Origin: Chloroflexota bacterium
GTDB lineage: Bacteria > Chloroflexota > Anaerolineae > Aggregatilineales > UBA2796
Assembly (NCBI GenBank): GCA_017743585.1
Contig: JAGHYP010000109.1
Span: forward strand, 1-8,815
DNA length: 8,815 nucleotides
Direction of reading: 5' to 3'
The notes beneath the pieces were generated by a model that was not told where the DNA came from, did no database searches, and saw only the letters and a list, made by a program, of their open reading frames with translations. The position numbers and the translations under genes are program-made. This document shows positions 6,120 to 8,815 of the stretch, one piece after another. Position 1 is the first letter of the stretch. Each line of letters starts with the position of its first letter.

Positions 6120-7535
6120 TCAATCGGCCGAGACCTGTGCGCGTTTATGCGCGGCAATCGCTTCCAGCATCTCTGAGATGCGGCTGAACTTCAAGCGCGG
6201 GCGGCCAACGGCTTGCCCGTTCGCGATCTCAAGCTGATCCAGCAGCTGCCAATCGCTGAACGTGACGTATGCCACGCCGCGGCTCGCCAGCAGGTTCGGA
6301 ATCGCCTCGCGCTGCGCGTTCTCAGCGGGCAGCTCAGGCAAGTGCGGCAGATCGCTGAGCAATTGGTTGACCGTCTCAATCGCGTCAGGCTTGTTCGTGC
6401 CGATCACGCCCGTCGGCCCGCGCTTGATCCAGCCAGTGCAATAGACGCCGCGCAAGACCTCTCCATCCGCCACCACGCGACCTGCCACATTCGGCAGCAC
6501 GCCGTTGCGCTCGTCAAAAGGCAGCTCCGGCAACGCCACGCCCTTGTAACCGATGCTGCGGAAGACCAAGCCGACAGGGAGGATGAACGTCTCATCGGTC
6601 GCCTTCGGACGCAGCGAGCCATCGCTGGCAGGCTGCAGCACATTGCGCACTAGCCTGATCGCCTCGACGCGCTCTGTGCCGATCAGCTCGACGGGCGAGA
6701 CAAGAAAGTGCATGTGAATCTGGCGGCTCTTGCCGCGACTGCCGCGCGCAGCGTACTCCTGCAACAAGCGCACGTTCTTCCGAGCGACCGAATCGCCCGA
6801 TTTATCGAGCCACTCTGCGCTGAGCGGATCGAGCGCCGCTTCTTCAGGGCTGACGATCACATCGGCATCGGCGAGTTCGCCCAGTTCTTTCAGCTCCGGA
6901 TTGGTGTACGCAGCTTGCGCCGGCCCGCGCCGCCCCAGCATGTAGATGTGCTTGACGCGGCTGTAGCGCAAGGCTTCCAGCGCGTAATCGGCAATATCCG
7001 TGTCGATCAGCTCTTCAGGCGTCTTGGCGAGGATGCGCACCACGTCCATCGCCACGTTGCCGTTGCCGATGACTGCCACGCGCTCTTGCGAAAGGTCGAA
7101 CTGCAGATCGCAATAGTCAGGATGCGCGTTGTACCAGCCGACAAACTCGGTGGCGGCGTGACTGCCCGGCAAATCCTCGCCCGGAATGCCCATGCGCCGA
7201 TCCGACTGCGCGCCGACGGCGTAGATCACGGCGTGATAGTGCGCCATCAGGTCGCTGTGCATCAAATCGCGCCCGATCTCGACATTCCCAAAGAAGCGAA
7301 AGTTAGCGCTCGCCGCAATCCGCTCGTAGGTCTTGATCACGCCTTTGATCTTCTGATGATCGGGCGCGACGCCGCCGCGCACCAAGCCGTATGGCGTCGG
7401 CAAGCGCTCGTACATGTCCACATCAACTGTTAAGTCTGCTTGCCTCAGGAGATGCTCGGCCGCGTAGAAGCCCGACGGGCCTGATCCGACAATCGCAACG
7501 CGCAGCGGCTGACCAACCGTTCCGATAGCTGGCAT
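6120..7535 (-). CDS. fprA: Ferredoxin--NADP+ reductase, adrenodoxin-reductase type (FprA-like)
   Basis: This cytoplasmic flavoenzyme would pass electrons between NADPH and ferredoxin. With the ATG at 7535 it has 471 residues, close to the family's usual length of about 450-460. The FAD Rossmann motif is AIVGSGPSGFYAAEHLL (residues 14-30), followed by YERLPTPYGLVRGGVAPDH (42-60), a strong signature of the adrenodoxin reductase/FprA family. The NADP-binding motif is VIGNGNVAMD (155-164), and Arg202-Arg203 in GRRGP probably contact the NADP phosphate. The C-terminal GWIKRGPTGVIGTNK (368-382) is the diagnostic FAD/NADP-contacting loop. A TTG 45 bases further upstream is also in frame, but the ATG fits the N-terminus and has GTGAGG upstream. 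No ferredoxin or P450 lies in the window, so the electron partner is unknown. It is separated from the transporter gene by 125 bases and has its own promoter candidate. Confidence 0.95.
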   Translation of the reverse strand: MPAIGTVGQPLRVAIVGSGPSGFYAAEHLLRQADLTVDVDMYERLPTPYGLVRGGVAPDHQKIKGVIKTYERIAASANFRFFGNVEIGRDLMHSDLMAHYHAVIYAVGAQSDRRMGIPGEDLPGSHAATEFVGWYNAHPDYCDLQFDLSQERVAVIGNGNVAMDVVRILAKTPEELIDTDIADYALEALRYSRVKHIYMLGRRGPAQAAYTNPELKELGELADADVIVSPEEAALDPLSAEWLDKSGDSVARKNVRLLQEYAARGSRGKSRQIHMHFLVSPVELIGTERVEAIRLVRNVLQPASDGSLRPKATDETFILPVGLVFRSIGYKGVALPELPFDERNGVLPNVAGRVVADGEVLRGVYCTGWIKRGPTGVIGTNKPDAIETVNQLLSDLPHLPELPAENAQREAIPNLLASRGVAYVTFSDWQLLDQLEIANGQAVGRPRLKFSRISEMLEAIAAHKRAQVSAD

Positions 7536-7546
7536 CTTCAGCAATA

Positions 7547-7552
7547 CCTCAC
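7547..7552 (-). promoter_or_regulatory. Ribosome binding site supporting the ATG start of the reductase
   Basis: The minus strand reads GTGAGG here, eleven bases before the ATG at 7535. Spacing is slightly long, but it is the only good match and favours this ATG over the upstream in-frame TTG at 7580. Confidence 0.5.
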
Positions 7553-7599
7553 ACTCTGAAATTCGCAGAGGCGCTCGCAAAAGTGCAGGCCCTCACAAG

Positions 7600-7628
7600 A
7601 ATATAAGCGAATCCACGCCGAACGGCAA
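7600..7628 (-). promoter_or_regulatory. Putative sigma70-like promoter of the reductase gene
   Basis: On the minus strand TTGCCG (7628-7623) and TATATT (7605-7600) are separated by exactly 17 bases. The -35 matches four of six and the -10 five of six consensus bases. Transcription would start around 7593, giving a leader of roughly 58 bases before ATG 7535. It implies the reductase can be transcribed independently of the transporter gene upstream. Confidence 0.45.
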
Positions 7629-7660
7629 TTCAAGAGGGCATCAAAGCGCCATCACAAGAG

Positions 7661-8572
7661 TTAGGTCTTAGCCGCTTGCGCCTGCCGTTCGCTTTGCAAC
7701 GCCAGCAGCACGCCGATCACGATCAACAGCGCCCCAAGCACCAAGCGCGGCGTGATCGCCTGCCCGAGCAGCAAATTAGAGAGCAGCGCGCCGACTAGCG
7801 GCTGCGCGAAGAGAAAGAGCGACGCGACGCTCGCCTGCACAAGCGCGAAGGCGCGATTCCAGAGATAGTTCGCGACGCCCATCGCGATCACGCTTAGGAA
7901 CAGAATGCCCGCCAGGATTTCGAGCGTCAGGGCGGGCAGCGCTGTCCCGCGTAGCTCTAGCGCAGCCAACGGCGCGCAGAAAATGAAACCGCCGATCATG
8001 GCGTAGGTCGTGATCGCTAACGTGCTGAAGCGCTCGGACGCGCGCCGCACCAGCACTGAGTAGGCAGCCCAGCTGATCGCGGCGAAGGCGAGCGCTACAT
8101 CGCCGAGCAGCCGTCCTACGTCAGCCAAGCCGAGCGAGAACTGTGCCAGATCGAGGATGGTGAAGACGCCTAGCGTCGCCACAGCGCCTGAGATCAATTT
8201 GAGCGGCGTGAGCGCCTCGCGCAGCAAGAGCCAAGCGAATAGCACGATGAAAGCGGGCGCCGCGCTCGTGATGACCGAGCCGTTGATCGCAGACGAGAGC
8301 GAGGTGCCGACAAACTGCGAGCCGACGCTGACGCCAAAACCGAGCACGCCGAGCGCCATCAAGCGCACAGCGTCGCGGCGCGGCAGCTTCAGGCAGCCTT
8401 GCAAAGCCAGGACGGCCGCAAATAGCGGCGCAGCGATGCCCAGACGGATGCTCAACAGCACGAACGGCGGGATGAATTGCATCATCGCATCGCTGACCAC
8501 GAACATGGCGCCCCAGAGCGAGGCGGCTGCGATGCCATACAGCGCGCCGCGCAGCGTTTGCGTCATCTGCAT
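7661..8572 (-). CDS. EamA-family (DMT superfamily) membrane transporter
   Basis: This polytopic inner-membrane protein of about 303 residues matches the usual length of DMT/EamA carriers. It has about ten hydrophobic helices in two EamA repeats. The first begins with GALYGIAAASLWGAMFVVSD (residues 9-28) and ends with APAFIVLFAWLLLREALT. The second starts near LGDVALAFAAISWAAYSVLVRR and ends with FLFAQPLVGALLSNLLLGQ and LVLGALLIVIGVLLAL. The paired 'P...G...LLLGE/Q' elements near the end of each half are typical of the family. EamA proteins export or import metabolites such as amino acids; the substrate cannot be predicted here. I chose ATG 8572 rather than the in-frame TTG at 8602; a second ATG at 8566 is also possible. 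It follows the epimerase gene by 54 bases, so the two may be co-transcribed. Confidence 0.9.
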   Translation of the reverse strand: MQMTQTLRGALYGIAAASLWGAMFVVSDAMMQFIPPFVLLSIRLGIAAPLFAAVLALQGCLKLPRRDAVRLMALGVLGFGVSVGSQFVGTSLSSAINGSVITSAAPAFIVLFAWLLLREALTPLKLISGAVATLGVFTILDLAQFSLGLADVGRLLGDVALAFAAISWAAYSVLVRRASERFSTLAITTYAMIGGFIFCAPLAALELRGTALPALTLEILAGILFLSVIAMGVANYLWNRAFALVQASVASLFLFAQPLVGALLSNLLLGQAITPRLVLGALLIVIGVLLALQSERQAQAAKT

Positions 8573-8626
8573 TGAAAGATATCCGTGAATGGCGCGTTTC
8601 AAGCGATCATGCCCACGAGAGGGGCG

Positions 8627-8815
8627 CTAAGGCAAGCCTGCCCGTGCAGCGCCTTCGCGCAAGAAGCGCAAGCCTTCGCGCGCCAGCACGTCCGGCGGCT
8701 GATTCGGTGGACGCCATAGGCAGGTCGCCGCTCGCAGGTCAGGATTGATGGCTGCGAAGGACTCCAGCACCAGTCTGCCGCTGAAGCGAATCGTCTCTAA
8801 GGCGCGCCAGACTTG
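8627..8815 (-). CDS. Sugar epimerase/isomerase (TIM-barrel, D-tagatose 3-epimerase-like), C-terminal fragment
   Basis: Only the last 62 residues before the TAG stop (8627-8629) are in the window; the start lies beyond the right edge. The visible part reads WRALETIRFSGRLVLESF, then LRAATCLWRPP, then DVLAREGLRFLREGAARAG. The LVLESF segment matches the last barrel strand of the xylose-isomerase-like/AP_endonuc_2 family, where this Glu is a metal ligand in D-tagatose/D-psicose 3-epimerases. The CLWRPP and 'AREGLxFLR' ending are also like those enzymes. It would interconvert ketoses at C3 or a related sugar or polyol. A related hydroxypyruvate isomerase or inosose-type enzyme cannot be excluded from so short a piece. 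Confidence 0.75.
   Translation of the reverse strand, partial: QVWRALETIRFSGRLVLESFAAINPDLRAATCLWRPPNQPPDVLAREGLRFLREGAARAGLP

Noticed and set aside
6708..7433. Plus-strand 241-residue open frame opposite the ferredoxin reductase gene
   Set aside because: The translation is His/Arg/Val/Ala-rich with no domain, and the opposite strand encodes a reductase with all family motifs.
7581..7660. Rho-independent terminator after the EamA transporter gene
   Set aside because: Only a very short imperfect stem (GGC/GCC) is visible and no T-run follows, so there is no support for a terminator.

Overview
The window looks like a contig end from a metagenome or draft genome of a GC-rich bacterium, most likely a member of the Chloroflexota (Anaerolineae-like). 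This placement is inference. It rests on three things: a secreted protein with an N-terminal 'ACYG' cysteine module plus SH3-like domains, a secreted SH3 plus GDSL/SGNH-like protein, and a membrane protein ending in a Pro/Thr-rich PTPTQAPTRTPT tail, all of which I associate with that phylum. The first 19 bases are Nextera transposase adapter and not genomic DNA.

Left block (20-5245, all on the minus strand, transcribed right to left): a 571-residue secreted multidomain protein (ACYG module, two SH3-like regions, a FecR-like segment), a 387-residue secreted SH3 plus SGNH/GDSL-like protein, a class I SAM-dependent methyltransferase, a 103-residue three-helix membrane protein, and the first 364 residues of a membrane-anchored VWA-domain protein cut by the contig end. 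Gaps between the first four genes are 18-30 bases, so they probably form one transcript. The VWA gene follows after 107 bases. A sigma70-like promoter (TTGCAA, 17 bases, TATAGT) lies upstream of the 571-residue gene. Its -10 box sits inside a pair of overlapping, mutually exclusive inverted repeats.

Middle (5418-6065, plus strand): a divergent gene for a small two-helix membrane protein with a Pro/Thr-rich C-terminus. It converges on the next gene across a 54-base gap that holds a GC-rich hairpin.

Right block (6120-8815, minus strand): an adrenodoxin-reductase-type ferredoxin--NADP+ reductase (FprA-like) with its own likely promoter, an EamA/DMT-family transporter, and the C-terminal 62 residues of a sugar epimerase/isomerase of the TIM-barrel AP_endonuc_2 type, cut by the right edge. 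These look like metabolic housekeeping or accessory genes.

I saw no tRNA, rRNA, CRISPR array, insertion sequence or phage gene. The least explained part is the left block, a probable envelope/extracellular gene set. It includes an SGNH-like protein whose block I serine position is cysteine and whose block III asparagine position is alanine.
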